Part shown: positions 38,072-47,258 of the stretch, one piece after another
How the letters are laid out: each line of letters opens with the position of its first letter
Position numbering within the stretch: position 1 is the first letter of the stretch
The notes under the pieces: model-generated
The model's database searches: none
What the model was told of the DNA's origin: nothing
What the model saw: only the letters and a program-made list of their open reading frames with translations
Source of the DNA: Mycobacterium sp. 852013-50091_SCH5140682
GTDB taxonomy: Bacteria; Actinomycetota; Actinomycetes; Mycobacteriales; Mycobacteriaceae
DNA length: 64,000 bases
Assembly (NCBI RefSeq): GCF_001665685.1
Contig: NZ_LZTB01000088.1
Coordinates: forward strand, 25,062-89,061
Direction of reading: 5' to 3'
Made by a program: the position numbers and the translations under genes

Positions 38072-38986
38072 GTGGATGGCGAATCGTTCGATGAACGATC
38101 CGGCCGCAACGGGGAAATCGATCAGGTGCCGGGTCGGTCCGGACCGGCTCAGGATCTGTCCGGCCCTCTGGGCTGGCTACAACGGACCAATCACAACCCG
38201 GCGCTGATCGGGTTGGTCCGCCGGGTCCGCCGGGCACTGCCGGGAGACCCCGACTTCGGGGACCCGCTGTCGGCAGCCGGCGAAGGCGGCCCACGTGCCG
38301 CGGCCCGGGTGGCCGACCGGTTCCTGGACCGCGACGCGGCCTCCCGCGAGATGAGCCTGGGCGCCCTGCAGGTATGGCAGGCGCTGACCGAACGGGTGTC
38401 TGGCACCCCGGCAAACCCCGAGGTGACGTTGGTCTTCACCGACCTTGTCGGCTTCTCGTCGTGGTCGCTGCGCGCCGGCGACGACGCGACGCTGCGGCTC
38501 TTGCGCCGGGTGGCCCAGGTGGTCGAACCACCGTTGCTCGAAGCCGGCGGCCACATCGTCAAGCGCATGGGCGACGGGATGATGGCGGTGTTCTCCAACC
38601 CCGTCGTCGCGCTGCGAGCCGTGGTCACCGCGCTCGACGCGGTGAATTCCGTTGAGGTGGAGGGCTATACACCGCGAATGCGGGTCGGCATGCACACCGG
38701 GCGGCCGCAACGCATCGGATCGGACTGGCTCGGTGTTGATGTCAACGTCACGGCCCGCGTCATGGAACGCGCCACCAAAGGTGGCCTGATGCTGTCCAAC
38801 ACCACGCTCGACCTGATTCCGGCCGACGAGCTCAGTGCGCAGGGCCTGACCGTCAAACGGCAACGGTGGCAGGTCTTTTCGTCTCGACCAGACGGGGTGC
38901 CCGACGACCTGGTCATATACCGCGTGCGGCTGCCGCGGCAGACGCTCGTCGACGAGCCCGACGACCAGGGTGTGCCCGGCACCTGA
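38072..38986 (+). CDS. class III adenylyl cyclase (Rv1647-type)
   Basis: Protein of 304 residues with an N-terminal helical region and a C-terminal class III cyclase domain making cAMP from ATP. All six catalytic positions are canonical: metal Asp124 (FTDLVGF) and Asp168 (MGDG), adenine-selecting Lys164 and Asp223, and transition-state Asn225 and Arg229 (GVDVNVTAR). No membrane helix, so cytosolic. GTG at 38072 is preferred; a CATACT box ends about 9 bases before it, compatible with a leaderless message. A protein kinase follows after 58 bases and the cAMP-binding Usp type lies at 9.3 kb. Confidence 0.9.
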   Translation: MDGESFDERSGRNGEIDQVPGRSGPAQDLSGPLGWLQRTNHNPALIGLVRRVRRALPGDPDFGDPLSAAGEGGPRAAARVADRFLDRDAASREMSLGALQVWQALTERVSGTPANPEVTLVFTDLVGFSSWSLRAGDDATLRLLRRVAQVVEPPLLEAGGHIVKRMGDGMMAVFSNPVVALRAVVTALDAVNSVEVEGYTPRMRVGMHTGRPQRIGSDWLGVDVNVTARVMERATKGGLMLSNTTLDLIPADELSAQGLTVKRQRWQVFSSRPDGVPDDLVIYRVRLPRQTLVDEPDDQGVPGT

Positions 38987-39044
38987 CACGTCCGCCGAGG
39001 CACTGATGTCGGCTCCGTGGCAACGGATGTGTTGAGATCGGCGG

Positions 39045-41165
39045 GTGGAGATCGAACCGGGAGGGGTGTTCGCCGGCTACCGGGTGCTGTCCACTCTGGG
39101 TGTCGGTGGCATGGGCACCGTGTATCTCGTCGAGCACCCGCACTTGATGCGCCGTGAGGCGCTGAAGGTGATATTGGCTGCCGTGGCGGATCCTGCGGCG
39201 AGGGAACGCTTTGTCCGCGAGGCACGTTCGGCTGCGGCCCTGCGTCACCCCGGCATCGTGGGGATCCACGATTTCGGCATCGAGGACGGTACACCGTGGT
39301 TCACGATGGACTACCTGCCCGGCGTCGATCTGCAGGACGCCGGGCGTCTCGGCGGCGAGGAGGCAGCGCACGTCATCGCGCGGGTTGCGGCGGCACTGGA
39401 CTACGCGCACGGTCGCGGCGTAGTGCACAGGGACGTCAAGCCCGCAAACATCCTCATCACACGAACCGACGCCGGTGGCATCGACGACGTGGTGGTCTTG
39501 GATTTCGGCATTGCCAAAGCCCTCGACGAGCAGACCGGTCTCACGGGCACCTCGGTGTTCATCGGGTCACTGTCATTTGGCGCCCCCGAGGCATTTCGAG
39601 GCGAGATGGTCGGGCCTGCCGCGGACCAGTACTCCCTGGCGATGACCGCTTACCGGCTGTTGAGCGGCGCACTGCCGTTCGTGGGAACGACACCTCATGA
39701 ACTGATGCGGGCCCACCTGTTCGACGAGCCGCGATCGGTCTCGGCCGGCGATCCGGGGTTGGCGCCGCTCGATCCGGTACTGGCTCGAGCGTTGGCCAAG
39801 GATCCGGAACGCAGGTATGCGACATGCACCGAGTTCGCTGAAGCCTTATCCGCGGCCGTGCTGACCTCTCGCGCGTCGAGTTCGAAAACCCTCCGCGCAC
39901 CGGTGCCGCCCGCGCCCGAATCGATCAACACCGCCGCGCATCCGACTGTGCTGGCACCACCGCGCCCTGCCCAGGCCACGCCGCCGAAGACGCGGCGTCC
40001 CTGGGTGATCGGCGCCGCGATCGGTGCGGTTCTGGCCGTCGTGGTGGCGGTAGCCGTCGGGCTCACGGTGGGACGTGGCGGCACCACCGAGTCCGTCGCT
40101 TCGTCTGCTTCGTCCGCCCCGGCCAAGCCGCTCGGACCCCTGGAGCCGAACGTGGTCTCGGCCGGTTGTGCCGTCGCCGGCGGATCGGCGTTCTGCTGGG
40201 GCGAGAACAAGTACGGGCAACTGGGGGACGGGTCGACCAAGAACAGCCCGACCCCGGTCGAGGTGTCGAGCCTGACGGGAGTCACGGCGATCAGTGCTGG
40301 AGCCGTCCACCGATGCGCGGTCGCTGACGGTAAGGCGTATTGCTGGGGCTACAACAGTGACGGCCGGCTCGGAGCCGGTAATACCGCCGACGGTTCCAAA
40401 CCCGTCGAGGTGGCCGGGCTCAGCGGCGTGACCGAGATCAGTGCCGGATATGACCACACATGCGCGCTTGCCGGCGGGCAGGTCTATTGCTGGGGCGTCA
40501 ACCAATCCGGCCAGGTGGGCACCGGAAGAGACAGTGAGATCGAAATGTCACCCGTGCCGGTCGCGGGCCTACCCGCCCCGGTGACGTCGCTATCCACCGG
40601 CGCCCGCCACTCCTGCGCGGTTGCCAGTGCTCAGGTGTACTGCTGGGGACAGAATCTCGGTGCGTCATCGGATCCGACCACGGAGGACCCCAGCCCGGTG
40701 ATCGTGCCGGGCCTGGACCACGTCAGCGAGGTCAGCGTCGGGACCGATCACGTCTGCGCGCTGGCGAGCGGCGTGGTGAGCTGCTGGGGAAACAACGACA
40801 CCGGGCAGATCGGCGTCGGCGCCGAGACCCCGCGGTCGGCGACCCCGATCGCCGTGCCGGGAATGACGCAGGCGACTCAGATCAGCGCCGGCGGAGGGTC
40901 GAGCTGCGCGGTGGTCGCCGGAGCTGCCTACTGCTGGGGCTTCGGAGGTAACGGACAGCTGGGCGACGGGGTCGGCGGCAGGAGTTCGCCTCCGGTGCGG
41001 GTGACCGGCCTTACCGACGTGACCCAGGTCGCCGTCGGAGGGAATTTTGCCTGCGGGCTGGCGGGGGTCGCGTACTGCTGGGGCGTCGGCGACGACGGCC
41101 AGCTGGGCGACGGTTCGCAGAAGAACAGCTCGGTACCGCAGCGGGTCGCCTTCGCGCGGAGCTGA
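39045..41165 (+). CDS. membrane Ser/Thr protein kinase with extracellular RCC1 propeller
   Basis: Receptor-type kinase of 706 residues. The kinase domain spans residues about 10-275: P-loop LGVGGMGTVYLV, Lys41 (ALKVIL), Asp130 in HRDVKPANIL and Asp153 in DFGIAK; GAPE replaces the usual APE start. A Pro-rich linker follows, then one membrane helix (about 320-343). The outer part holds seven RCC1-like repeats, each with CAV/CAL...CWG...GQLG, so 14 cysteines that could pair within blades, predicting a seven-bladed propeller sensor. This sensor is unlike the PASTA or NHL domains of the well-known Pkn proteins. Ligand and targets are unknown. Confidence 0.92.
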   Translation: MEIEPGGVFAGYRVLSTLGVGGMGTVYLVEHPHLMRREALKVILAAVADPAARERFVREARSAAALRHPGIVGIHDFGIEDGTPWFTMDYLPGVDLQDAGRLGGEEAAHVIARVAAALDYAHGRGVVHRDVKPANILITRTDAGGIDDVVVLDFGIAKALDEQTGLTGTSVFIGSLSFGAPEAFRGEMVGPAADQYSLAMTAYRLLSGALPFVGTTPHELMRAHLFDEPRSVSAGDPGLAPLDPVLARALAKDPERRYATCTEFAEALSAAVLTSRASSSKTLRAPVPPAPESINTAAHPTVLAPPRPAQATPPKTRRPWVIGAAIGAVLAVVVAVAVGLTVGRGGTTESVASSASSAPAKPLGPLEPNVVSAGCAVAGGSAFCWGENKYGQLGDGSTKNSPTPVEVSSLTGVTAISAGAVHRCAVADGKAYCWGYNSDGRLGAGNTADGSKPVEVAGLSGVTEISAGYDHTCALAGGQVYCWGVNQSGQVGTGRDSEIEMSPVPVAGLPAPVTSLSTGARHSCAVASAQVYCWGQNLGASSDPTTEDPSPVIVPGLDHVSEVSVGTDHVCALASGVVSCWGNNDTGQIGVGAETPRSATPIAVPGMTQATQISAGGGSSCAVVAGAAYCWGFGGNGQLGDGVGGRSSPPVRVTGLTDVTQVAVGGNFACGLAGVAYCWGVGDDGQLGDGSQKNSSVPQRVAFARS

Positions 41166-41175
41166 TGGCGAAAAA

Positions 41176-41193
41176 CCGATCACATATGATCGG
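41176..41193 (+). promoter_or_regulatory. hairpin and -10 region before pheS
   Basis: CCGATCA-CATA-TGATCGG forms a perfect 7-bp stem. A TATGAT box (41185-41190) inside it may be the pheS -10, so the site could serve as terminator of the kinase gene, pheS promoter, or operator. Only one role can be used at a time. Confidence 0.45.
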
Positions 41194-41240
41194 CACTTGC
41201 GTCACACCGGTGCCGCAGACATCAAGGAGGCAGTCGCCGC

Positions 41241-42281
41241 GTGGGTGACGAGAAGGATTTGTCCGCCGCCGCGCTCGACGACGCGGTAAGCGCGGCACAG
41301 AAGGCATTCGATCAGGCCGGTGACCTCGACGCGCTCGCGCGCGCCAAGACCGAGCACCTGGGGGACCGGGCGCCGATCGCACTGGCCCGGCAGGCGTTGG
41401 CGACGCTGCCCAAGGAAGACCGCGCCGACGCCGGCAAACGGGTCAACGTTGCTCGCGGCGACGCGCAGCGCGCCTACGACGAGCGCTTGGCGGTGTTGCG
41501 CGCCGAGCGTGACGCGGCAGTCCTGGTGGCCGAGCGCATCGACGTCACCCTGCCGTCGACGCGTCAGCCTGTGGGCGCCCGGCACCCGATCACAATCCTG
41601 GCCGAGAATGTCGCCGACACGTTCGTCGCCATGGGCTGGGAGTTGGCCGAGGGACCCGAGGTCGAGACCGAGCAGTTCAACTTCGACGCGCTGAACTTCC
41701 CGCCGGATCACCCCGCCCGTAGCGAGCAGGACACCTTCCAGATCGCGCCTGACGGATCGCGGCAGGTGCTGCGTACCCACACATCACCCGTGCAGATCCG
41801 CGCGCTGCTGGAACGCGAACTGCCGGTCTACATCGTCTCGATCGGCCGGACCTTCCGCACCGACGAGCTGGATTCCACCCACACCCCGGTGTTCCATCAG
41901 GTGGAAGGACTCGCGGTGGACAAGGGGCTGACCATGGCCCACCTGCGGGGCACCCTCGACGCGTTCGCGCGGGCCCAGTTCGGTCCGGAGGGCCGCACCC
42001 GGTTCCGGCCGCACTTCTTCCCGTTCACCGAGCCGTCGGCCGAGGTGGACATCTGGTTCCCCGACAAGAAGGGCGGGCCCGGCTGGGTGGAGTGGGGTGG
42101 TTGCGGCATGGTCAACCCGAATGTGTTGCGCGCCTGCGGCATCGACCCCGACGAATATTCGGGCTTTGCCTTCGGAATGGGATTGGAGCGAACCCTGCAG
42201 TTCCGCAACGGGATTCCGGACATGCGTGACATGGTCGAGGGCGACGTCCGCTTCTCGCTGCCGTTCGGGGTGGGTGCCTGA
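41241..42281 (+). CDS. pheS: phenylalanyl-tRNA synthetase alpha subunit
   Basis: Class II synthetase subunit of 346 residues; with PheT it forms the alpha2-beta2 enzyme charging tRNA-Phe. The N-terminal coiled arm (residues 1-85) is followed by motif 1 RHPITILAENVADTF, motif 2 region FRTDELDSTHTPVFHQVEG and motif 3 GFAFGMGLERTL. GTG at 41241 has AAGGAGG (41224-41230) upstream. Its TGA shares one base with the pheT ATG. Confidence 0.97.
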   Translation: MGDEKDLSAAALDDAVSAAQKAFDQAGDLDALARAKTEHLGDRAPIALARQALATLPKEDRADAGKRVNVARGDAQRAYDERLAVLRAERDAAVLVAERIDVTLPSTRQPVGARHPITILAENVADTFVAMGWELAEGPEVETEQFNFDALNFPPDHPARSEQDTFQIAPDGSRQVLRTHTSPVQIRALLERELPVYIVSIGRTFRTDELDSTHTPVFHQVEGLAVDKGLTMAHLRGTLDAFARAQFGPEGRTRFRPHFFPFTEPSAEVDIWFPDKKGGPGWVEWGGCGMVNPNVLRACGIDPDEYSGFAFGMGLERTLQFRNGIPDMRDMVEGDVRFSLPFGVGA

Positions 42282-44761
42282 TGCGTATTCCCTACAGCTG
42301 GTTGCGAGATACGGTCCGCGCCGGTGCGCCGGGTTGGGACGTGTCGGCCGAGGAGCTCGAGCAGGCTTTCATCCGCATCGGCCACGAGGTCGAGGAGATC
42401 ATCCCGACCGGCCCGGTGAGCGGTCCGCTGACCGTCGGACGCGTCGCGTCCATCGAGGAACTCACCGAGTTCAAGAAGCCGATCCGTGCCTGCACGGTCG
42501 ATGTTGGTGAGGCTGAGCCCCGCGAAATCGTCTGCGGGGCAAGGAATTTCGCGGTCGGCGATCTGGTGGTCGTGGCACTGCCCGGTACCACCCTGCCCGG
42601 CGACTTCACCATTGCCAAGCGCAAGACCTACGGGCGCACGTCGGACGGCATGATCTGCTCGGCGGCCGAGCTCAACCTCGGCACCGACCACAACGGCATC
42701 ATCGTGCTGCCGCCCGGCACCGCCGAGCCGGGCACTCCGGCCGCCGAGCTGCTCGGCCTTGACGACGTGGTGTTCCATCTGGCGATCACCCCGGACCGCG
42801 GCTACTGCCTGTCGGTGCGCGGCCTGGCCCGCGAGATCGCCTGTGCCTACGACCTGGACTACGTCGACCCGGCCGATGTCCCGCCGCTGCCCGCCGAGGG
42901 TGAGGCGTGGCCCCTGACCGTGCAGCCGGGCACCGGCGTGCAGCGGTTCGGCCTGCGACCGGTCACCGGTATCGATCCGGCCGCGGTGTCGCCGTGGTGG
43001 CTGCAGCGTCGCCTGCTGCTCAGCGGCATCCGGGCCATCTCGCCGGCCGTCGACGTGACCAACTACGTCATGCTCGAGCTCGGCCATCCGATGCATGCCC
43101 ACGATCGCAGCCTGATCACCGGCGGGTTCGACGTCCGGTTCGCCCGCGACGGCGAGAAGGTCGTGACGCTCGACGACGTCGAGCGCACGCTGAACTCGGC
43201 CGACGTGCTCATCGTCGACGATGTCGCCACCGCTGCCATCGGCGGCGTGATGGGTGCGGGCACCACTGAGGTCCGCGACTCCACCACCGACGTACTGCTT
43301 GAAGCCGCGGTGTGGGACCCGGCTGCGGTGTCGCGCACCCAGCGGCGCCTGCATCTGGCCAGTGAGGCCGGACGACGCTACGAGCGTTCCGTCGACCCGG
43401 CGATTTCCGTTGCGGCGCTGGACCGGTGCGCGACCCTGCTCGCCGAGATCGCCGGTGGGACCATCGAGCCGACGCTGACCGACTGGCGTGAGGACGGCCG
43501 GACCGATTGGTCGCAGCCGGCGATCGAGATCCCCGCGGACCTGCCGGACCGCACCGCCGGGGTCGAGTACGCCGCGGGCACGACGGCGCGTCGCCTGACG
43601 CAGATCGGTGCTGAGGTGACCGGTTCCGGGTCGCTCACTATCACCCCGCCCAGTTGGCGACCGGACCTGCGGCAGCGTGCCGACCTGGTCGAGGAGGTGC
43701 TGCGCCTCGAGGGCCTCGAGCGGATTCCGTCGGTGCTGCCGACGGCGCCTGCCGGCCGTGGGCTCACGGCGGGCCAGAAGCGTCGTCGTGCCGTCGGAAA
43801 GTCGTTGGCGCTGGCCGGATTCGTCGAGATCCTGCCGACGCCGTTCCTGCCCGCCGGGGTGTTCGACGCCTGGGGTCTGGCTGCCGACGATCCCCGCCGC
43901 AACACCACCAAGGTGCTCAACCCGCTGGAGGCCGACCGGCCTCAGCTGGCCACCACCTTGCTGCCCGGTTTGCTGGAAGCATTGGGGCGCAACGTATCCC
44001 GTGGGACGCCCGATGTCGCGCTGTTCGCCATCGCGCAGGTGGTGGAACCGACCGAACAGACCCGCCCCGTCGAGCGCATCCCGACCGACCGCAGGCCCAC
44101 CGACGACGAGATCGCCGGCCTCGACGCCTCGTTGCCGCACCAGCCGCAGCACGTCGCCGCGGTGTTGACCGGCCTACGTGAGCCTGCCGGGCCGTGGGGC
44201 CCCGGCCGTCCGGTCGAGGCGGCCGACGCCTTCGAGGCCGTGCGAGTGATCGGCAGGGCGATCGGCGTGGACTTCACGCTGCGTGCGGCGCAGGACCTGC
44301 CGTGGCATCCCGGTCGCTGCGCCGAGGTGGTCGTCGGCGAAACCGTTGTCGGGCACGCCGGTCAGCTGCACCCGGCGGTCGTCGAGCGCACCGGGTTGCC
44401 CAAGGGCACCTGCGCGGTCGAGTTGGACCTGGACGCCGTCCCGATCGTCGAGACGTTGCCCGCGCCGAAAGTGTCGCCGTTCCCGGCGGTGTTCCAGGAC
44501 ATCAGCGTGATCGTCGGTGACGAGACCGCCGCGGCGAGCGTGGTGGCCGCTGTTCGTGACGGGGCCGGTGAGCTGCTCGAAGACGTCAAGCTGTTCGACG
44601 TGTACACCGGACCGCAGATCGGGGAGGGGCGCAAGTCCCTGACCCTGGCCCTGCGCTTCCGGGCCGCCGATCGCACGCTGACCGAAGACGAGGCCAGCGC
44701 CGCGCGTGACGCAGCCGTCGCCGCCGCGGCCGAGCGGGTCGGGGCCGTCCTGCGCGGCTGA
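42281..44761 (+). CDS. pheT: phenylalanyl-tRNA synthetase beta subunit
   Basis: Protein of 826 residues, full length. Order: N-terminal domain IPYSWLRDTV, the EMAP-II-like tRNA-binding fold (VGRVASIEEL to GTTLPG), B3/B4 editing domain (TPDRGYCLSVRGLAREIA, VDVTNYVMLELGHPMHAHD), B5, the catalytic-like core, and the C-terminal FDX-ACB anticodon-binding domain (PFPAVFQDISVIV, GRKSLTLALRFR). It edits mischarged Tyr-tRNA-Phe. Translation is coupled to pheS. A 30-bp duplication spans its stop codon. Confidence 0.97.
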   Translation: MRIPYSWLRDTVRAGAPGWDVSAEELEQAFIRIGHEVEEIIPTGPVSGPLTVGRVASIEELTEFKKPIRACTVDVGEAEPREIVCGARNFAVGDLVVVALPGTTLPGDFTIAKRKTYGRTSDGMICSAAELNLGTDHNGIIVLPPGTAEPGTPAAELLGLDDVVFHLAITPDRGYCLSVRGLAREIACAYDLDYVDPADVPPLPAEGEAWPLTVQPGTGVQRFGLRPVTGIDPAAVSPWWLQRRLLLSGIRAISPAVDVTNYVMLELGHPMHAHDRSLITGGFDVRFARDGEKVVTLDDVERTLNSADVLIVDDVATAAIGGVMGAGTTEVRDSTTDVLLEAAVWDPAAVSRTQRRLHLASEAGRRYERSVDPAISVAALDRCATLLAEIAGGTIEPTLTDWREDGRTDWSQPAIEIPADLPDRTAGVEYAAGTTARRLTQIGAEVTGSGSLTITPPSWRPDLRQRADLVEEVLRLEGLERIPSVLPTAPAGRGLTAGQKRRRAVGKSLALAGFVEILPTPFLPAGVFDAWGLAADDPRRNTTKVLNPLEADRPQLATTLLPGLLEALGRNVSRGTPDVALFAIAQVVEPTEQTRPVERIPTDRRPTDDEIAGLDASLPHQPQHVAAVLTGLREPAGPWGPGRPVEAADAFEAVRVIGRAIGVDFTLRAAQDLPWHPGRCAEVVVGETVVGHAGQLHPAVVERTGLPKGTCAVELDLDAVPIVETLPAPKVSPFPAVFQDISVIVGDETAAASVVAAVRDGAGELLEDVKLFDVYTGPQIGEGRKSLTLALRFRAADRTLTEDEASAARDAAVAAAAERVGAVLRG

Positions 44762-44817
44762 CCCAGCACCGCGACTGTGCGTGTCTGCTGACCCAGCACC
44801 GCGAGGGTGCGTGTTTG
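44758..44817. repeat. 30-bp direct tandem repeat across the pheT stop
   Basis: Units 44758-44787 and 44788-44817 start CTGACCCAGCACCGCGA and differ at only a few bases. The first unit contains the pheT TGA, so both units carry CTGA. Confidence 0.85.
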
Positions 44818-44829
44818 CGCGCAACACGC
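44809..44829 (+). terminator. stem-loop after pheT
   Basis: GCGTGTT (44809-44815) pairs perfectly with AACACGC (44823-44829), loop 7 bases. No T tract follows. It is the best terminator candidate for pheST. Confidence 0.5.
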
Positions 44830-44958
44830 TGTGGAAAGTACCGACTGTGCGCACACTCGAACGGTCGTGAACGTGCGCATATGGTCGATGGACACCGGCG
44901 TGTCGAGCGGCAGACCCGCACGCTCGCGGGGCAGGGGATTAATGAGTTTGCGTCTGAC

Positions 44959-44972
44959 TGCATAACAATGCA
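44959..44972 (+). promoter_or_regulatory. ARG box (ArgR operator) before argC
   Basis: TGCAT-AACA-ATGCA is a perfect inverted repeat matching actinobacterial ARG boxes of TGCATN4ATGCA type. It ends 10 bases before the argC ATG and overlaps a CATAAC -10-like element, so ArgR with arginine would block transcription of the whole arg operon. The repressor is encoded in the same operon. Confidence 0.85.
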
Positions 44973-44982
44973 GAATCGCCGC

Positions 44983-46017
44983 ATGACGTCTGTAGCGGTG
45001 GCAGGCGCCAGCGGCTACGCCGGTGGCGAGATCCTGCGATTACTCCTCGGCCATCCCGCGTATGCCGACGGGCGCTTGACCATCGGCGCGCTGACCGCCG
45101 CGGCAAGTGCCGGCACCACGCTGGCCGAACATCACCCGCACCTGCTGCCGTTGGCATCACGGGTGCTCGAAGCCACCGATGCCGAGGTTCTCGCCGGCCA
45201 CGACGTGGTGTTTCTCGGCCTGCCGCACGGACATTCGGCTGCCCTGGCCGAACAACTCGGCCCCGACACGCTGATCATTGACTGCGGAGCGGATTTCCGG
45301 CTCACCGACGCCGCGGCCTGGGAGAAGTTCTACGGCTCGACCCACGCCGGAAGCTGGCCCTACGGGCTGCCCGAACTGCCCGGCGCCCGCGAGAAGCTGC
45401 GCGGCACCAAGCGTGTCGCGGTACCCGGCTGTTATCCGACCGCCGCGCTGCTGGCTCTGCTGCCCGCCGTCGCCGCCGATCTGATCGAGCCGGCCGTGAC
45501 GGTCGTCGCCGTCAGTGGCGCATCGGGGGCCGGCAAATCGGCGAAGGTCGACCTGCTGGGCTCGGAGATCATCGGGTCGGCGCGGGCCTACAACATCGCG
45601 GGCAAGCACCGGCACACCCCCGAGATCGCCCAGGGGTTGCGGGCGGTGACCGACAAGGACGTCACCGTCTCGTTCACCCCGGTGCTGATCCCCACTGCGC
45701 GGGGCATCCTGGCGACGTGCACCGCACGGACCACCGCGTCGGAGTCCGAGATCCGGGCCGCCTACGAAAAGGCTTACGGCGCTGAACCGTTCATTCATCT
45801 TCTGCCCGAGGGGCAGTTGCCCAAGACCGGCTCGGTGATCGGCAGCAACGCCGCCCAGCTGGCGGTGGCCGTGGACGCCGACGCGCAGACGCTCGTCGCC
45901 GTCGCCGCCATCGACAACCTGACCAAGGGGACCGGCGGCGCGGCCGTGCAGTCGATGAACCTGGCGCTGGGTTGGCCTGAGACCGAAGGACTATCGATCG
46001 TGGGAGTGGCACCGTGA
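44983..46017 (+). CDS. argC: N-acetyl-gamma-glutamyl-phosphate reductase
   Basis: NADPH-dependent third step of arginine synthesis, making N-acetylglutamate semialdehyde; 344 residues. The Rossmann start VAVAGASGYAGGEILRLL, the HGHSAALAE loop and the active-site Cys in VAVPGCYPTAALLAL are clear; GKHRHTPEI carries the conserved His. ATG at 44983 is chosen because it begins the family N-terminus right after the ARG box. First gene of argCJBDFRGH; stop overlaps argJ by 4 bases. Confidence 0.97.
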   Translation: MTSVAVAGASGYAGGEILRLLLGHPAYADGRLTIGALTAAASAGTTLAEHHPHLLPLASRVLEATDAEVLAGHDVVFLGLPHGHSAALAEQLGPDTLIIDCGADFRLTDAAAWEKFYGSTHAGSWPYGLPELPGAREKLRGTKRVAVPGCYPTAALLALLPAVAADLIEPAVTVVAVSGASGAGKSAKVDLLGSEIIGSARAYNIAGKHRHTPEIAQGLRAVTDKDVTVSFTPVLIPTARGILATCTARTTASESEIRAAYEKAYGAEPFIHLLPEGQLPKTGSVIGSNAAQLAVAVDADAQTLVAVAAIDNLTKGTGGAAVQSMNLALGWPETEGLSIVGVAP

Positions 46018-47258
46018 GTTCTGCACAGTCAGCCGAGAGCATGACCACCGAAACCAAACTGGTTCGCACGCAGGGTGTTACCGCCGCAGCGGGCTTCCGT
46101 GCCGCCGGCATCGCCGCTGGCATCAAGGCGTCCGGCGCGCCGGACCTGGCGCTGGTGTTCAACGAAGGCCCCGACTATGCGGCGGCGGGCGTGTTCACCA
46201 GAAACCAGATCAAGGCCGCGCCCGTGCAGTGGTCCCAGCAGGTGCTCACCACCGGCCGACTGCGCGCAGTCATCCTGAACTCGGGCGGTGCCAACGCCTG
46301 CACGGGCCCCCTGGGCTTTCAGGACGCCCATGCCACCGCCGAGGGCGTGGCGGCAGCCCTGAGTGATTGGGGCACCGAGACCGGTGCCATCGAGGTCGCG
46401 GTGTGCTCCACTGGCCTGATCGGCGACCGGCTGCCGATGGACAAGGTGCTGGCCGGCGTGACCGAGATCGTGCATGAGTTGGCCGGTGGCCTGACCGGCG
46501 GCGAAGACGCGGCCCGGGCCATCATGACCACCGACACCGTGCCCAAACAGGTTGCGCTGCACCATTCGGTCGCGTCGGGGGAGAACTGGGTCCTGGGCGG
46601 GATGGCCAAGGGTGCCGGGATGATGGCGCCGTCGTTGGCCACCATGCTGGTGGTTCTCACCACCGACGCCGTGGCCGACGCCGAGGCGCTGAACTCGGCG
46701 CTGCGCCGGGCGTCCGCACTGACCTTCGACCGCCTCGACATCGACGGCAGCTGCTCCACCAATGACACGGTTCTGCTGCTGGCTTCCGGGGCAAGCGAGA
46801 TTCGGCCCAGCCAAAGCGATCTCGACGATGCGGTGCTGCGGGTGTGCGAAGACCTCTGCACGCAGCTGCAGGCCGACGCCGAAGGCGTCACCAAACGCGT
46901 CGTCATCACCGTCACCGGTGCAGTCAACGAACAGGAGGCCGTCGTCGCGGCCCGGGCCATCGCACGCGACAGCCTGGTCAAGACCGCCCTGTTCGGCTCG
47001 GACCCCAATTGGGGCCGGGTGCTGGCCGCCGTCGGCATCGCCCCGGTCACCCTCGATCCGCAACGAATCAGTGTGTCCTTCAACGGATCACCGGTGTGCA
47101 TCGACGGTGCCGGTGCACCGGGTGCGCGCGAGGTGGATCTGTCGGGTGAGGATATCGCCGTCGTCGTCGATCTGGCCGTCGGTGACGCGTCGGCGTCCAT
47201 CAGGACCACCGACCTGTCGCACGCCTATGTCGAAGAGAACTCGGCCTACAGCTCATGA
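46014..47258 (+). CDS. argJ: bifunctional ornithine acetyltransferase / N-acetylglutamate synthase
   Basis: Recycles the acetyl group from N-acetylornithine to glutamate; 414 residues. The precursor cleaves itself at the Ala-Thr bond in KGAGMMAPSLATML, the new N-terminal Thr being the nucleophile; NSGGANACTG forms the oxyanion region. The GTG start at 46014 overlaps the argC stop (GTGA); an internal ATG at 46041 is an alternative. It overlaps argB by 4 bases. Confidence 0.96.
   Translation: MSSAQSAESMTTETKLVRTQGVTAAAGFRAAGIAAGIKASGAPDLALVFNEGPDYAAAGVFTRNQIKAAPVQWSQQVLTTGRLRAVILNSGGANACTGPLGFQDAHATAEGVAAALSDWGTETGAIEVAVCSTGLIGDRLPMDKVLAGVTEIVHELAGGLTGGEDAARAIMTTDTVPKQVALHHSVASGENWVLGGMAKGAGMMAPSLATMLVVLTTDAVADAEALNSALRRASALTFDRLDIDGSCSTNDTVLLLASGASEIRPSQSDLDDAVLRVCEDLCTQLQADAEGVTKRVVITVTGAVNEQEAVVAARAIARDSLVKTALFGSDPNWGRVLAAVGIAPVTLDPQRISVSFNGSPVCIDGAGAPGAREVDLSGEDIAVVVDLAVGDASASIRTTDLSHAYVEENSAYSS

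Noticed and set aside
41897..44152. 751-codon open frame antisense to pheS/pheT
   Set aside because: Spans two certain genes; translated sequence is low in hydrophobic core patterns and has no family resemblance.
44857..44873. LexA/SOS-box-like TCGAAC-GGTC-GTGAAC before argC
   Set aside because: The right half does not match GTTCGA; arginine genes are not known SOS targets and the ARG box explains regulation.
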